From Actinospineispora eucalypti (GTDB taxonomy: Bacteria; Actinomycetota; Actinomycetes; Mycobacteriales; Pseudonocardiaceae): 64,000 bases of DNA. Below are positions 1 through 8,539 of the stretch, piece after piece (positions within the stretch are counted from its first letter, which is position 1; each line of letters begins with the position of its first letter). The stretch is from assembly GCA_014208095.1 (NCBI GenBank), contig JACHMT010000001.1:3038001-3102000 (forward strand), given 5' to 3'. Position numbers and translations under genes: made by a program. The notes beneath the pieces were generated by a model that ran no database searches, was not told where the DNA came from, and saw only the letters and a list, made by a program, of their open reading frames with translations.

Positions 1-1518
1 GTCGGCGAGGTGCTGCTTGAGCTCCTCGTCGCTGAACGCCAGCCGCTCGGCCTCGGTGCGCGGCCGGGTCGCCTCGCGGTAGCGCTCGCTGTGGATGAAG
101 TCGCGCTGCAGGTAGCGCCACCAGTTGAAGCCCATGTCCGGGCGTTCCATCTCGACCTTGTGGAACATGTTGAGGTAGCGGCCCCAGTCGAAGGGGGCGT
201 TGAGCACCTCCTCGTGCCACATGGTCGGGATCTTGTGCAGCATCCCGGGGCGCAGCTGCGGCGGGATCGACTGCTTGATCCGGTGCCGGTCGGCCTCGAC
301 GTTGTAGTACGAGGCGCCCTTGTGGTACTTCCACAACCGCCGCGTGGTGTGGTCCTGCTCGGGGTAGCCGAACGCGTGCACACCGACGCTGTGGCACTGG
401 TTGAGGCCCCAGCAACGCCAGGAGAACATCAGCGGGCTGATCGCGCCGGTCCACATCTCCTCGGGGAAGACCCGCGACCAGATGTTGTCGTACGGCACAG
501 CCTCCGGGTCGTCGTTGCCCTGTACCGAGTACGTGACGTCCGCGTCCCAGGAGAACTCCACACCGGTGACCGGGCGGGCCTGCAGCACGTAGAACTCGCC
601 GTCGGCGTAGCCCCACTCGATGTCCTGCGGGAAGCCCTCGTAGAGGTCCTGGACACCGGCGCCGATCTGGGCCAGCTCGACGGCCTGCTCGTCGGTGAGG
701 GTGAACTCCTCGCGGCGCGGCGGGTCGACGTCGCGCTGGATGGTGCCGTGACCGGTATCCGGGTTGCGGACGATCTCCACTTCCTTGCTGCCCAGGGTCT
801 TGTCGAGCAGCACGAAGCCCTTGTGCCGCACGATGTACTCGTCGGGGGTGGTGATGCCCTGGACGACCGCTTCGCCCAGTCCCCAGCTCGCGTTGAGCAT
901 GATCTCGTCGGTTGCGGCGTTCAGCGGGTTGCCGGTGAACATCACGCCGGACACCTGCGAGGAAACCATCGTCTGCACGACGACCGCGATCGACGGGAAC
1001 TCGGTGAAGCCGCCGCTCTTGCGGTAGGCCACCGCGCGGCCGGTCCACAGGCTGGCCCAGTCCCGCTTCACCGCGTCGAGGACGTTGTCGGCGCCCTTGA
1101 TGTCCAGGTAAGTGTCGTGGAGACCGGCGAACGAGGCCCCTTCCAGGTCCTCGGCGGTACCCGAGGACCGCACGGCCACGTAGACGTCGCCCAGCTGGGC
1201 GTACGCCGAGCTGATCTCGTTGGCGACGTGGGCGGGCATGTCGGCGTCGACGATCCAGTCGCGGATGCGCTCGACGGCGCGCTCCAGAGCTTCGGCGTCG
1301 TCGTAGCTGAGCTCGGCGAGTGCCTGGGAGATCTGGTCGCGCATCGTCTCGATGTGCGCGAGGTAGGCGCCGGTGTCGACCACGAAGCCGGGCGGGACCG
1401 GGAAGCCCGCGTTGGCCAGGCGACCGAGGTTCGCGCCCTTGCCGCCGACCAGTGAGTGATCGGTCCCGGCCGGGTCGGCGAACCAAATAGTGTGCGTCGA
1501 GCTGACGGTATCTGCCAT
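1..1518 (-). CDS. PEP/pyruvate-binding (PPDK N-terminal) phosphotransferase, 5' part
   Basis: The minus strand is open from ATG at 1518 to the window edge (506 codons), so this is the N-terminal part only. It begins MADTVSSTHTIWF and has the family hallmarks GGKGANLGRLANAGFPVPPG near residue 25, RSSGTAEDLEGASFAGLHDT near 130 and LQARPVT near 315, where the ATP-grasp pyruvate/PEP-binding domain ends. Enzymes of this family move phosphate between ATP and pyruvate (PEP synthase) or onto another acceptor (rifampicin or phenylphosphate-type phosphotransferases). The segment after LQARPVT (FPEEMWTGAISPL) looks like the acceptor-domain region of the rifampicin-phosphotransferase-like branch rather than classical PpsA. 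The phosphohistidine domain lies outside the window, so the acceptor cannot be called. A perfect palindrome lies 70 bp upstream. Confidence 0.85.
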   Translation of the reverse strand, partial: MADTVSSTHTIWFADPAGTDHSLVGGKGANLGRLANAGFPVPPGFVVDTGAYLAHIETMRDQISQALAELSYDDAEALERAVERIRDWIVDADMPAHVANEISSAYAQLGDVYVAVRSSGTAEDLEGASFAGLHDTYLDIKGADNVLDAVKRDWASLWTGRAVAYRKSGGFTEFPSIAVVVQTMVSSQVSGVMFTGNPLNAATDEIMLNASWGLGEAVVQGITTPDEYIVRHKGFVLLDKTLGSKEVEIVRNPDTGHGTIQRDVDPPRREEFTLTDEQAVELAQIGAGVQDLYEGFPQDIEWGYADGEFYVLQARPVTGVEFSWDADVTYSVQGNDDPEAVPYDNIWSRVFPEEMWTGAISPLMFSWRCWGLNQCHSVGVHAFGYPEQDHTTRRLWKYHKGASYYNVEADRHRIKQSIPPQLRPGMLHKIPTMWHEEVLNAPFDWGRYLNMFHKVEMERPDMGFNWWRYLQRDFIHSERYREATRPRTEAERLAFSDEELKQHLAD

Positions 1519-1586
1519 GGAAGAAGTCCTCGCTGTACGGCCCTGTATCAGTCGATCCAGTCTCAGCGAGGTGTGACCTGCGACGC

Positions 1587-1605
1587 GGGAGTATTGACTA
1601 CTCCC
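1587..1605. promoter_or_regulatory. Palindromic operator GGGAGTA-N5-TACTCCC
   Basis: A perfect 7-bp inverted repeat with a 5-bp spacer (GGGAGTA TTGAC TACTCCC) lies between the PEP-enzyme gene and the membrane-protein gene. It sits about 70 bp upstream of the PEP-enzyme start. Related sites with the same spacing occur at 2265, 6607 and 19947. Its symmetry fits a dimeric repressor or activator; the regulator is unknown. Confidence 0.6.
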
Positions 1606-1637
1606 TTTCGCCGTGCCTCATCCGCGAAACCCCGATG

Positions 1638-2093
1638 TCAGGCCCGAGTAGAGCCACCGCGAACGCGGCGAAGTCCGTACACCACGGCGCCGTTGATGGG
1701 GCCGAATATCGCCTGGCCGGCCATGCTCATCACCGCGAAGTGCACGACGACAGTGTTGACGTTCTGACTGAGCCACGCAGGCACGAGGAGAACCGGGATG
1801 ATCAGCCACCAGATCACCCCGTAGAGGACACCGGCGGTGACCAGGTCGTGCAGGTGGGTCGCGGAACCGAGGTAGCTGGCGAACATGGCGCCGAGGCCGG
1901 CGGCAACCAGGAGGTGCACCAGGCCGCCGGCGAGTGCACTGTGGCTGCCGACCAGGAGGGCAAGTGTCGGCAACATCTCCAGCCTGGCGAGCAGGACTCC
2001 GGATGCCGTACCCGCGACGAGCCCGGAGACCAGCCCGTTCGTCAGGTCGGCACGGCGGGCAAGGCGGTCCGCACAGGGGGTCGAAGGCGACAT
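1638..2093 (-). CDS. Small integral membrane protein, unknown function
   Basis: A 151-residue protein starting MSPSTPCADRLARRADLTNG. The ATG at 2093 is chosen because AGGGAG lies 6 nt upstream and the longer frame (to 2480) reads into low-complexity sequence over the flavin reductase gene. About four hydrophobic segments are visible (around residues 16-36, 40-62, 75-100, 110-140), with short charged ends. It somewhat resembles YagU/DUF1440-type membrane proteins, but that is a weak impression. A broken paralogue of the same protein lies at 6255-6432. It shares its upstream region, including the operator at 2265, with the divergent flavin reductase gene. Confidence 0.7.
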   Translation of the reverse strand: MSPSTPCADRLARRADLTNGLVSGLVAGTASGVLLARLEMLPTLALLVGSHSALAGGLVHLLVAAGLGAMFASYLGSATHLHDLVTAGVLYGVIWWLIIPVLLVPAWLSQNVNTVVVHFAVMSMAGQAIFGPINGAVVYGLRRVRGGSTRA

Positions 2094-2264
2094 CCTGCTC
2101 CCTTCGCGGGTCGCGGCGAGCCTCGCGTCGAACTCGTCGGTGCTTGTGCGTGAGATCGACAGCGGCCGTGACGCTGTTACGCGGCGGCTCGCGTCTGCCA
2201 GATCGTCGCGGTGCTCCTGTTCACCTACGCGGTCGGCCGGGCTGTGGTTGGTGCTGGGTGGATC

Positions 2265-2281
2265 AGGGTAGCGATTACTCC
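2265..2281. promoter_or_regulatory. Operator-like site GGGTA-N5-TACTCC
   Basis: AGGGTA GCGAT TACTCC matches the 1587 palindrome in the right arm (6/6) and in GTA of the left arm, with the same 5-bp spacer, and is followed by TG as at 6607 and 19947. It lies in the divergent region between the membrane protein (start 2093) and the flavin reductase (start near 2293). Confidence 0.5.
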
Positions 2282-2292
2282 TGACCACCGAG

Positions 2293-2958
2293 ATGCCGCG
2301 TGATCGACTGTTCGATGGCCGTGGTGGCTCGGTGGGAGGTGCCGTAGTGGGGTACGACGTGGTCGGGATCGTCCTGACGGACAAGACCTCCACCACACCG
2401 CCGAGCGACGCGTCCGCCGGAGCCGATGAGCACGAGAACGTGGGGGAGAAGTGGGCCCGCAGGCCAACCGAGTTCTCCACCGTTCCGGCCGATCGGGAAT
2501 CGCTCCGTCGGGCCTACTCGTGCCTGCCCAGCGGTGTGGTGGCGCTGGGTGCCGTCATCGACGGATCGCCGCTCGGCATGGTCGCGGGCTCGCCCGGCGC
2601 GGTTTCGGAAACGCCACCGTTCGCGTCGATCGTCGTGTCGACGAGGTCCAAGACCTGGACCCGGTTACGCGAACTCCCGCGACTGGGAATGAGTTTGCTG
2701 TCCTCTGGGCAGATCGATGTTCTGCAGCGGCTCGCGGGTAAGCAAGACCGGTTCTCAGGGGTGCAGTGGGCCGGCGGGCCCGGTGGATCGGTGTTCGTAC
2801 ACGACGCGGCGCTGTGGCTGGAGTGTTCGGTTCACGAGGAGGTGCCGGCCGGCGAGCACCTCGTTGTCCTGCTGAACGTGCACGCCTCGCGCGCCGATAC
2901 CAATGCCGCGCCGATGCTGTACCGATGCTCCGGTTACCCTCGGCGCAGCGCGAGCTGA
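2293..2958 (+). CDS. Flavin reductase-like domain protein
   Basis: The conserved flavin-reductase-like (HpaC type, FMN-binding split barrel) pattern starts near residue 67: LRRAYSCLPSGVVALGAVID, then ETPPFASIVVSTRSKTW, ending with LECSVHEEVPAGEH. Such proteins bind FMN or FAD and supply reduced flavin to two-component monooxygenases. The first 65 residues look unlike protein-coding sequence of this family, so the true start may be an internal GTG (for example near 2360). The ATG at 2293 has no good ribosome binding site. It lies 20 bp upstream of the LuxR-type regulator gene and shares a divergent promoter with the membrane protein. Confidence 0.65.
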   Translation: MPRDRLFDGRGGSVGGAVVGYDVVGIVLTDKTSTTPPSDASAGADEHENVGEKWARRPTEFSTVPADRESLRRAYSCLPSGVVALGAVIDGSPLGMVAGSPGAVSETPPFASIVVSTRSKTWTRLRELPRLGMSLLSSGQIDVLQRLAGKQDRFSGVQWAGGPGGSVFVHDAALWLECSVHEEVPAGEHLVVLLNVHASRADTNAAPMLYRCSGYPRRSAS

Positions 2959-2977
2959 GTGTCCGGAACCTCGTGGC

Positions 2978-5755
2978 ATGACAGTCAACGTGGACAGCGT
3001 CGTGCGGCCCGAAGTTGGTGGTCAGCAGCCCGGCGAGGGCAGTAGGGCGGCACGCCGGCAGCGATGGGACGTACTGATGGCAGGGCGGTACCGCGAGCAA
3101 CGCAGTGCCTCACGCTCTGAGTGGCGGCTGGTCGGCCGCAAGGAGGAGCTACGGGCACTCCGGGCCTCAGTCGTGGAGGACGGCAACAGCGTCGTCCTGG
3201 CCGGCAGGACCGGTGTCGGCAAGAGCCGTCTCGGTCAGGAGGCGCTCGAAGTGTTCCGCGCGGCCGGGTTCCCGATCGCCCGCGTGACCGCCACGCGGGC
3301 CAGTGGCGGAATCCCTCTCGGGGCCTTCGCCCCAGTACTGCAGGTGCGCGACCCGGAGCCCGGCGCGGTCGACAACCGCGCAAACCTGCTGCGCCGCTGT
3401 GCTGACGCCCTGGTCGCTCGCGCCGGACAGAGACCGTTGGTGCTCGGCGTAGACGACGCACATCTGCTGGACGAGATGTCGGCGACCCTGGTCTTCCAAC
3501 TGGCCGAGACGCGCTCGGTGATCATCCTGGCGACCGTTCGAAGCGGTGAGCCAGCTCCGGATCCCATCCTGGCCCTGTGGAAGAGCGGCATCGCCGAGCG
3601 CATCGAACTCGACGGGCTAGGTCAGCCTGAAGTGACCGAGGCCGTCACGGCCGCGTTGGGCGGGCAGGTCGACGAGGCGGCAATAACCGAGCTCATGACG
3701 CGGTCTCGCGGCAACATGCTGTTCCTTCGCGAGCTGGTGGCCGGCGCCCTCGCGGATGGCGTGCTTCGAGACGACGGCGGGATTTGGCGGCTGGTCGGGG
3801 AGCTACACCCGACCGACCGTCTGGTAGAGCTCGTCGAGGCCAGGCTGGAGGGGCTGACTCCGGAGGAACGGTCTCTCATGGAGATCGTCGCATTCGGTGA
3901 GCCGCTCGGGCCGGCCGAACTGGTGCGGATGAGCGATGAGGCGGTCGCGGAGAGCCTTGAGCGTAAAGCGCTGCTGCGGACCTCCATCGAGCGCTCCCGT
4001 CTGCTGATCCGTCTGGGCCATCCGCTCTACGGCGAAGTACTCCGCGAACGGATACCGGGACTGCGAGCCCGGGCCATCGCCCGGTCACTCGCCGAATCCA
4101 TCGAGGCGACCGGTGCACGACGGAGAGAAGATCTTCTCCGTATCGCCACCTGGCGCCTGATCGGCGGCGGTGCCGAGCCCGACCTGATGTACCGCGCCGC
4201 GGTCGAGGCGCGCTGGCGCTACGACTTCGGGCTGGCCGAACAGCTGATCCGAGCGGCTCTGGAGGAGGGCGCGGGTTTCGAGGCAGCGTTGCTCGCGGCA
4301 CAGCTGGCCAGCTTGCGCGGTCGCACCGTGGAAGCCGACGTCGAACTCGGCGAGCTCGCACGATCGGCAACGAACTCCGAGGAACTGGGCCACATCGCTC
4401 TGACCAGGCTGGACAACCGGGTCATCTACTCCGGCAAGATCGACGAGGGTCTACGCATCGCCAAGGAGTCGGAGGAGAACCTGCCCCCATCCGAGATGCG
4501 TGATGAGATCGCGGCGCGTCGGGTCGCCTTGCTGTTGGCCAAGGAAGGCCCCCGCAGTGCCGTCACCGCTGTCGAGCCGCTTCTCGGCCGGGCCACGGGA
4601 CGGGCACTGGCTTGGGCCTGCATGCCAGGTGCGTTCAGCCTGGCCCGCATGGGCCGGATCGAGGAGGCACTCGACGCGGCGCGACGCGGGTACGAGGCGC
4701 AGGTCGAGCTCACCGTCCCCACCGACTGGTACCCGTGGATGCACGCGTTCTACCAGGCGGAGGCACTCAACCATGCCGGCCGTTTCCTTGAGGCCGAACA
4801 GCTTTCCACCGCCCGCTACCAAGAAGGCGTGGAGAACCGCTCCCTTGAGCAGCAGGCGATGTTCAGTTGGCAGCTGGCCAAGCCGGTCGCCGAGCGCGGG
4901 CACATCGGCGACGCGGTCCGCAACGCGCAGAAGGCGATCTCGATCTACCGGCAGCTCGGCAGACCGCAGTTCATCGACTTTTGCCTGATCTACCTGTCCC
5001 AGGCGTTGGCGTTGGCCGGTCAGGAGGCCGAGGCACGGGAGGCGCTCGACGACCTGGATCGGCTCGGTATGGGTCCGTCCTACTTCATGGGCGTCGATTT
5101 CCTGCTGAGTCAGGGCTGGGCGGAGGCCGCCGGCGGCAACCTCCGTCAGGCCCGGGAGAAGTTCGGTGAGGCCGCCGACAAGGGCGAACGAATCGGCGAC
5201 CACGTCGGTGCCCTAGCTGCCCTGCATGCCTGGGCACGTGTCGGCTACGCCAAAGAGACGACTCGCAGGATCACCGAGCTTGGCAGCGCTGTCGAAGGCG
5301 ACCTGGCAGCCACCCGGGTCGCGCACGTCCGGGCGTTGGCCGACGCGGACCCGGAGGGCCTCGAAGCGGTGTCAGGTGCTTTCGAGGAAATGGGTGCCCT
5401 GCTGCTTGCCGCCGAGGCGGCGGCGGACAGCTCGGTCCACTGGGCGCGCGCTGGAAACAGCCGCGCAAAGGTGTCCGCGGAGCGCCGCGCGTCATGGCTG
5501 TCGTCCCGGTGCCGCGGTGCGAACACGCCGGCGCTACGGGCTGTCGAGACACGGGCGCGGCTAACGCCGGCGGAGTGGGAGGCAGCGCAACTCGCCGCGG
5601 CGGGTTGGTCGAACAAAGATATCGCCACTGAGTTGGTCGTCTCTGTACGTACCGTCGAGAACCGGCTGCAGCACGTGTACGGAAAGCTCGGGGTCAAGAG
5701 CCGCCGTGAACTGGCGGATGCGCTCGCCACGGTGGACAACCGAACGCCTAGTTGA
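2978..5755 (+). CDS. Large LuxR-family (LAL-type) ATPase transcriptional regulator
   Basis: A 925-residue regulator of the LAL (MalT-like) class. Walker A GRTGVGKSR is at about residues 76-84 and Walker B LVLGVDDAH near 155. A long helical TPR-like middle follows, and a C-terminal LuxR helix-turn-helix (LTPAEWEAAQLAAAGWSNKD, then RTVENRLQHVYGKLGVKSRR) covers about residues 858-915. ATP-dependent activation on ligand binding is typical of the class. The ATG at 2978 (MTVNVDS) follows the flavin reductase stop by 20 nt; another ATG at 3077 is possible. It is the nearest regulator to the PEP-enzyme and mce operons and a candidate to act at the palindromes, although LuxR sites of that form are not established for this class. 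Confidence 0.85.
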   Translation: MTVNVDSVVRPEVGGQQPGEGSRAARRQRWDVLMAGRYREQRSASRSEWRLVGRKEELRALRASVVEDGNSVVLAGRTGVGKSRLGQEALEVFRAAGFPIARVTATRASGGIPLGAFAPVLQVRDPEPGAVDNRANLLRRCADALVARAGQRPLVLGVDDAHLLDEMSATLVFQLAETRSVIILATVRSGEPAPDPILALWKSGIAERIELDGLGQPEVTEAVTAALGGQVDEAAITELMTRSRGNMLFLRELVAGALADGVLRDDGGIWRLVGELHPTDRLVELVEARLEGLTPEERSLMEIVAFGEPLGPAELVRMSDEAVAESLERKALLRTSIERSRLLIRLGHPLYGEVLRERIPGLRARAIARSLAESIEATGARRREDLLRIATWRLIGGGAEPDLMYRAAVEARWRYDFGLAEQLIRAALEEGAGFEAALLAAQLASLRGRTVEADVELGELARSATNSEELGHIALTRLDNRVIYSGKIDEGLRIAKESEENLPPSEMRDEIAARRVALLLAKEGPRSAVTAVEPLLGRATGRALAWACMPGAFSLARMGRIEEALDAARRGYEAQVELTVPTDWYPWMHAFYQAEALNHAGRFLEAEQLSTARYQEGVENRSLEQQAMFSWQLAKPVAERGHIGDAVRNAQKAISIYRQLGRPQFIDFCLIYLSQALALAGQEAEAREALDDLDRLGMGPSYFMGVDFLLSQGWAEAAGGNLRQAREKFGEAADKGERIGDHVGALAALHAWARVGYAKETTRRITELGSAVEGDLAATRVAHVRALADADPEGLEAVSGAFEEMGALLLAAEAAADSSVHWARAGNSRAKVSAERRASWLSSRCRGANTPALRAVETRARLTPAEWEAAQLAAAGWSNKDIATELVVSVRTVENRLQHVYGKLGVKSRRELADALATVDNRTPS

Positions 5756-5856
5756 GGTGCCGGCCGGCGCGCCGCCCTGCCATGCGCAGCCGGCCACCCC
5801 GACGTTGAGGCTCCAAAGCACGAGTCCGCCGACGGGTGGATGCTGGTCGCTTCCGG

Positions 5857-6090
5857 GGCGTCCGCCTTGACGGTGTAGACCTCCCACGGCTCCTTGCCGG
5901 TGCCGTGGACCCAGACCTTGTCCGGGCAGGCATAACAGCAGGTGGTGTCGTTCTCCACCAGCGTGAACAGGCCCAGTTTGGACAGGCGGTCGGTGGCCGC
6001 GCCGACCTCGTCGGTGGTCTCGACCTCGACCCCGAGGTGGTCGAGCACGGTGGGCTGATCGGCCGGTCCCTCGATGAGCGCCAGACTCAA
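5857..6090 (-). pseudogene. CadI/ArsI-family VOC protein, C-terminal fragment
   Basis: A minus-strand frame reads LSLALIEGPADQPTVLDHLG, then VEVETTDEVGAATDRL, ENDTTCCYACPDKVWVHG and EPWEVYTVKAD. This is the characteristic core of CadI/ArsI (vicinal oxygen chelate) proteins induced by cadmium or arsenic, including the CC pair. The N-terminal VOC half (about 45 residues) and its start are missing, because the frame is joined at its 5' side to an IS256 transposase remnant. The frame stays open past the expected C-terminus into antisense of the LuxR gene. It is therefore a gene fragment, not a working gene. Confidence 0.75.
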
Positions 6091-6205
6091 TTGCGTTCGT
6101 TGAGCACAACACGGTTCGGATCTCGGTGTCGTAGTCGAGAAACGGTACGAACTCGGTCCATGCGTTCCGCCATAGCCGGACCATTGCTCGGTATTTCTTA
6201 CCCCA
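6083..6205 (-). mobile_element. IS256-family transposase fragment
   Basis: A minus-strand frame reads WGKKYRAMVRLWRNAW, then TEFVPFLDYDTEIRTVLCST and NAIES. This is the C-terminal signature of IS256/Mutator-type transposases (W-K-Y ... FVPFL-EIR-V-TNAIES). Only about 40 residues remain. The 3' end at NAIES runs straight into the CadI/ArsI fragment in another frame, and the 5' end runs into the decayed membrane-protein copy. No terminal inverted repeats were recognised. Confidence 0.8.
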
Positions 6206-6254
6206 CGTTTCCTCATGAGTTCGCCGACGCGGTCCGCGAAGTTGCTGCCGGCCT

Positions 6255-6432
6255 GGCGGGGAACCCGGCCACGGACTGGTGGCTGCCCAGCGGGAGCGCC
6301 AAGATCGGCAGCATGCCGAGCAACGTCGCGAGCGCGCCGGTGGGTTAGGCCCGCCAGGACGCCGGCCACCACGCCGTTGATCGCATCCGCGAATCTAACC
6401 ATACGAGTGTCGGCGGACGTGCGCGCGGACAT
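6255..6432 (-). pseudogene. Degenerate second copy of the 1638-2093 membrane protein
   Basis: From ATG at 6432 (GGGAGG just upstream) the frame reads MSARTSADTRMVRFADAING and VVAGVLAGL. This aligns with the start of the intact protein (MSPSTPCADRLARRADLTNG, LVSGLVAGT). After that the match continues only in a shifted frame: ALATLLGMLPILALPLGSH and QSVAG, against LLARLEMLPTLALLVGSH and SALAG. The copy has therefore suffered a frameshift and then a truncation, apparently by the IS256 remnant that follows. It lies directly upstream of mce operon 1. Confidence 0.7.
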
Positions 6433-6606
6433 CGGCCCTCCCCTCGCGGCGCCATAGGGAGTACCCTGATGGCCCCTGCGGCAGCCGACAGCCTGACGAT
6501 TGATTGTTCCGCCACAGGTGTTGCCGGGTGGACATCTGCCGGTAGCTGAGCCACCGCAAGCTTGTGACCTGCGTCATCAGCGGACTGGTGGAAAGAATCA
6601 CACATC

Positions 6607-6623
6607 ACAGTAGTCACTACTCC
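6607..6623. promoter_or_regulatory. Operator-like site AGTA-N5-TACTCC upstream of mce operon 1
   Basis: ACAGTA GTCAC TACTCC keeps the spacing of the 1587 palindrome and has an internal AGTAGT-C-ACTACT symmetry. It lies 67 bp upstream of the leader ORF and 117 bp upstream of the first yrbE gene, in the only non-coding stretch (6433-6689) that can hold the operon promoter. No convincing -35/-10 pair was recognised there. Confidence 0.5.
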
Positions 6624-6689
6624 TGACACTCAGTAGCCGCTCTGCTTCGGTGAGTCACCTCAGGTCAAAGGTGCCCCGAAGGAGACGAC

Positions 6690-6743
6690 ATGCCCCACGC
6701 CCCTGACCCACGCCGGGCCTCGGCTGGCGAGGCCTGCCGATGA
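6690..6743 (+). CDS. 17-residue leader ORF coupled to the mce operon
   Basis: ATG at 6690 is preceded by a strong AAGGAG (6 nt spacing) and opens an 18-codon frame MPHAPDPRRASAGEACR ending in TGA at 6741-6743. The stop overlaps the yrbE start as ATGA. The ribosome binding site here is better than the one in front of yrbE, so ribosomes may load on the leader and reinitiate. No attenuator hairpin or codon run was found, so translational coupling is the simplest reading. Confidence 0.45.
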   Translation: MPHAPDPRRASAGEACR

Positions 6744-7618
6744 GCGCACCGACCACCACTCCAGGCGGTGGTCGCCCTGGCGGGCATCAGAACCCCGGCG
6801 CCACCGAGCTCGGCCGGCCGCCCCTGCTCTCACGGCTGGCCGGCACGGCGGAGAACGTGCTGTTCCAGGTCGGCCACATGGGCGTGGTGGGCGCCCAGGT
6901 GGCGCGGGCGGCCTGCACAGACCCTCGGACCTACTGGGCCGACACCCGCGACGACATGTACTACGTCCTGAGGCGGATCAGCGTGCCCGCGTTCTTCGCG
7001 CTGATTGGCTACGGGCTGCTGGCCGCCACGTTCGCTGTGGCGATCCTGATCTTCCTCGGCGCCGCCAACCGGCTCGGTACGGTCTACCTGACCTTCATCA
7101 TCCGCGAGATCTCACCGCTGCTCACCAGCGCTGTGGTCGCAGGGGCGATCGGCGCCGCGACCACCTCCGAGCTGGGCTCCCGGAAGATCCGCGAGGAGCT
7201 GGACGCGCTGCGGGTTCTCGGGCAGGACCCGATCCGGTTGCTCGTGCTGCCCCGGGTGATCTCGCTGATCGCCATCACGCTGGCCTACAACATCCTCGGG
7301 ATCCTCATGACGGTCACCGAGGGGCTGATCGTGGTGTCCACGCTCGGTGACGTCGAGCCGAACTCGTTCCTCACCACGTTCATGGAGAACATCACGGTCC
7401 CCGAGATCATCGGGAACCTGATCAAGATGACCCTGATCGGCCTGTTGATCGGGGTGATCTCCGCGAGCAAGGGCATGACCTGCGGGTACGGCGCCGAGGG
7501 CGTCGGCCGGGCGGTGAACCAGTCGGTAGTCATCTGCCTGACGGCGGCCTACGCCATGGACGTTCTGTTCAACATGATCCTGCTGGCCACCAACCCCAGC
7601 GTCACGGTGCTTCGATGA
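6740..7618 (+). CDS. yrbEA: YrbE/MlaE-type permease, first subunit (mce operon 1)
   Basis: A 292-residue membrane protein of the MlaE/YrbE family, the permease half of Mce ABC importers. After a Pro/Gly-rich cytoplasmic N-terminus (about 80 residues) it has five to six hydrophobic segments. The family loop EELDALRVLGQDPIRLLVLP is near residues 152-172, and GMTCGYGAEGVGRAVNQSVV lies near the C-terminus. The ATG at 6740 overlaps the leader ORF. It is followed after 13 nt by the second permease gene, so both should be cotranslated. It sits in the cytoplasmic membrane and is expected to pass lipid or sterol-like substrates delivered by the Mce proteins. Confidence 0.92.
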   Translation: MSAPTTTPGGGRPGGHQNPGATELGRPPLLSRLAGTAENVLFQVGHMGVVGAQVARAACTDPRTYWADTRDDMYYVLRRISVPAFFALIGYGLLAATFAVAILIFLGAANRLGTVYLTFIIREISPLLTSAVVAGAIGAATTSELGSRKIREELDALRVLGQDPIRLLVLPRVISLIAITLAYNILGILMTVTEGLIVVSTLGDVEPNSFLTTFMENITVPEIIGNLIKMTLIGLLIGVISASKGMTCGYGAEGVGRAVNQSVVICLTAAYAMDVLFNMILLATNPSVTVLR

Positions 7619-7631
7619 AGGAGCTGGAGCG

Positions 7632-8477
7632 TTGACCACCGCAATCGAGAAGGCGCCGCCGCCACCCGAGCCCGCTCCCCGGCTCGAGCGGCCCACCTTC
7701 GTCGACCCGCTGTTCACCGAGGTCCGCGCGATCCTGCGGTTCATCGGGCAGACGATCGTCGAGCTACCGAAGTCGCTGCGCTACCCGGACGAGGTGCTGC
7801 GCCAGGCCGCCCGGCTGATCATGGGCTCCGCCCTGGTCGTCTGGACGCTGCTGATCGTCGACGGCGTGCTCGTCGGCCAGATCGGCCACTACCTGCTCCA
7901 GCAGATCGGTGCGCAGAGCTACGTCGGCCTCTTCGCCGCCGCCGGCACGCTCAAGGGCAGCGCCCCGATCTTCTTCGGGTTCATCGTGGCCGCGAAGGTC
8001 GGCTGCGGATTCGCCGCGGAGCTAGGCGCGATGCGGATCAACGAGGAGATCGACGCCCTCGAGGTGATGGGCATCTCGCCCCAGGCCTACCTGGTTGGCA
8101 CCCGCGTGCTCGCCTACATCGTGGTCGCGCCGGCGCTCTGGCTCATCGGCATCGGGCTGTGCTTCTACGCGAACTACCTGACCAACGTCCCGATCCTCGG
8201 CAGTGTCTCCACCGGCGGCTACTTCAGCGTCTTCTGGGCCTTCACGACACCGACGGACTTCGCGCTGCTGGCCTTGGTCTGGGCGATCCTCCCCACCATC
8301 CTGGTCATCGTCATCGGCTGCTACTTCGGGATGACCGCGAAGGGCGGCCCCGCCGGTGTCGGTGAGAACACCGCGATCTCGATGGCCGTCAACGTCAGCC
8401 TGATCACGATTCTGGGCGCCGGAATCATGTTCCAGGCCTTCTACGGCACCGGGGTAGTCGTCCCCATTGCGAACTGA
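7632..8477 (+). CDS. yrbEB: YrbE/MlaE-type permease, second subunit (mce operon 1)
   Basis: A 281-residue MlaE-family permease that should pair with the preceding one. The start is a TTG at 7632 with AAGGAG 8 nt upstream; no better ATG exists. The conserved loop EEIDALEVMGISPQAYLVGT is near residues 137-157, and GMTAKGGPAGVGENTAIS near 235. Four to five hydrophobic segments are visible. A 62-nt gap separates it from the ATPase gene. Confidence 0.92.
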   Translation: MTTAIEKAPPPPEPAPRLERPTFVDPLFTEVRAILRFIGQTIVELPKSLRYPDEVLRQAARLIMGSALVVWTLLIVDGVLVGQIGHYLLQQIGAQSYVGLFAAAGTLKGSAPIFFGFIVAAKVGCGFAAELGAMRINEEIDALEVMGISPQAYLVGTRVLAYIVVAPALWLIGIGLCFYANYLTNVPILGSVSTGGYFSVFWAFTTPTDFALLALVWAILPTILVIVIGCYFGMTAKGGPAGVGENTAISMAVNVSLITILGAGIMFQAFYGTGVVVPIAN

Positions 8478-8539
8478 CCAGATGGCGCACAACGACCAGC
8501 CGAGCGGACCGACCTGGCCCGCCAACTCAAGGAGAACCG

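Noticed and set aside
10..1455. Plus-strand open frame of 481 codons at the left end
   Set aside because: It is antisense to the PEP/pyruvate-binding gene, which has unmistakable family motifs.
6460..6475. AGGGAGTACCCT palindrome as a fifth copy of the mce-type operator
   Set aside because: It contains the GGAGTA half but lacks the second half at the 5-bp spacing.
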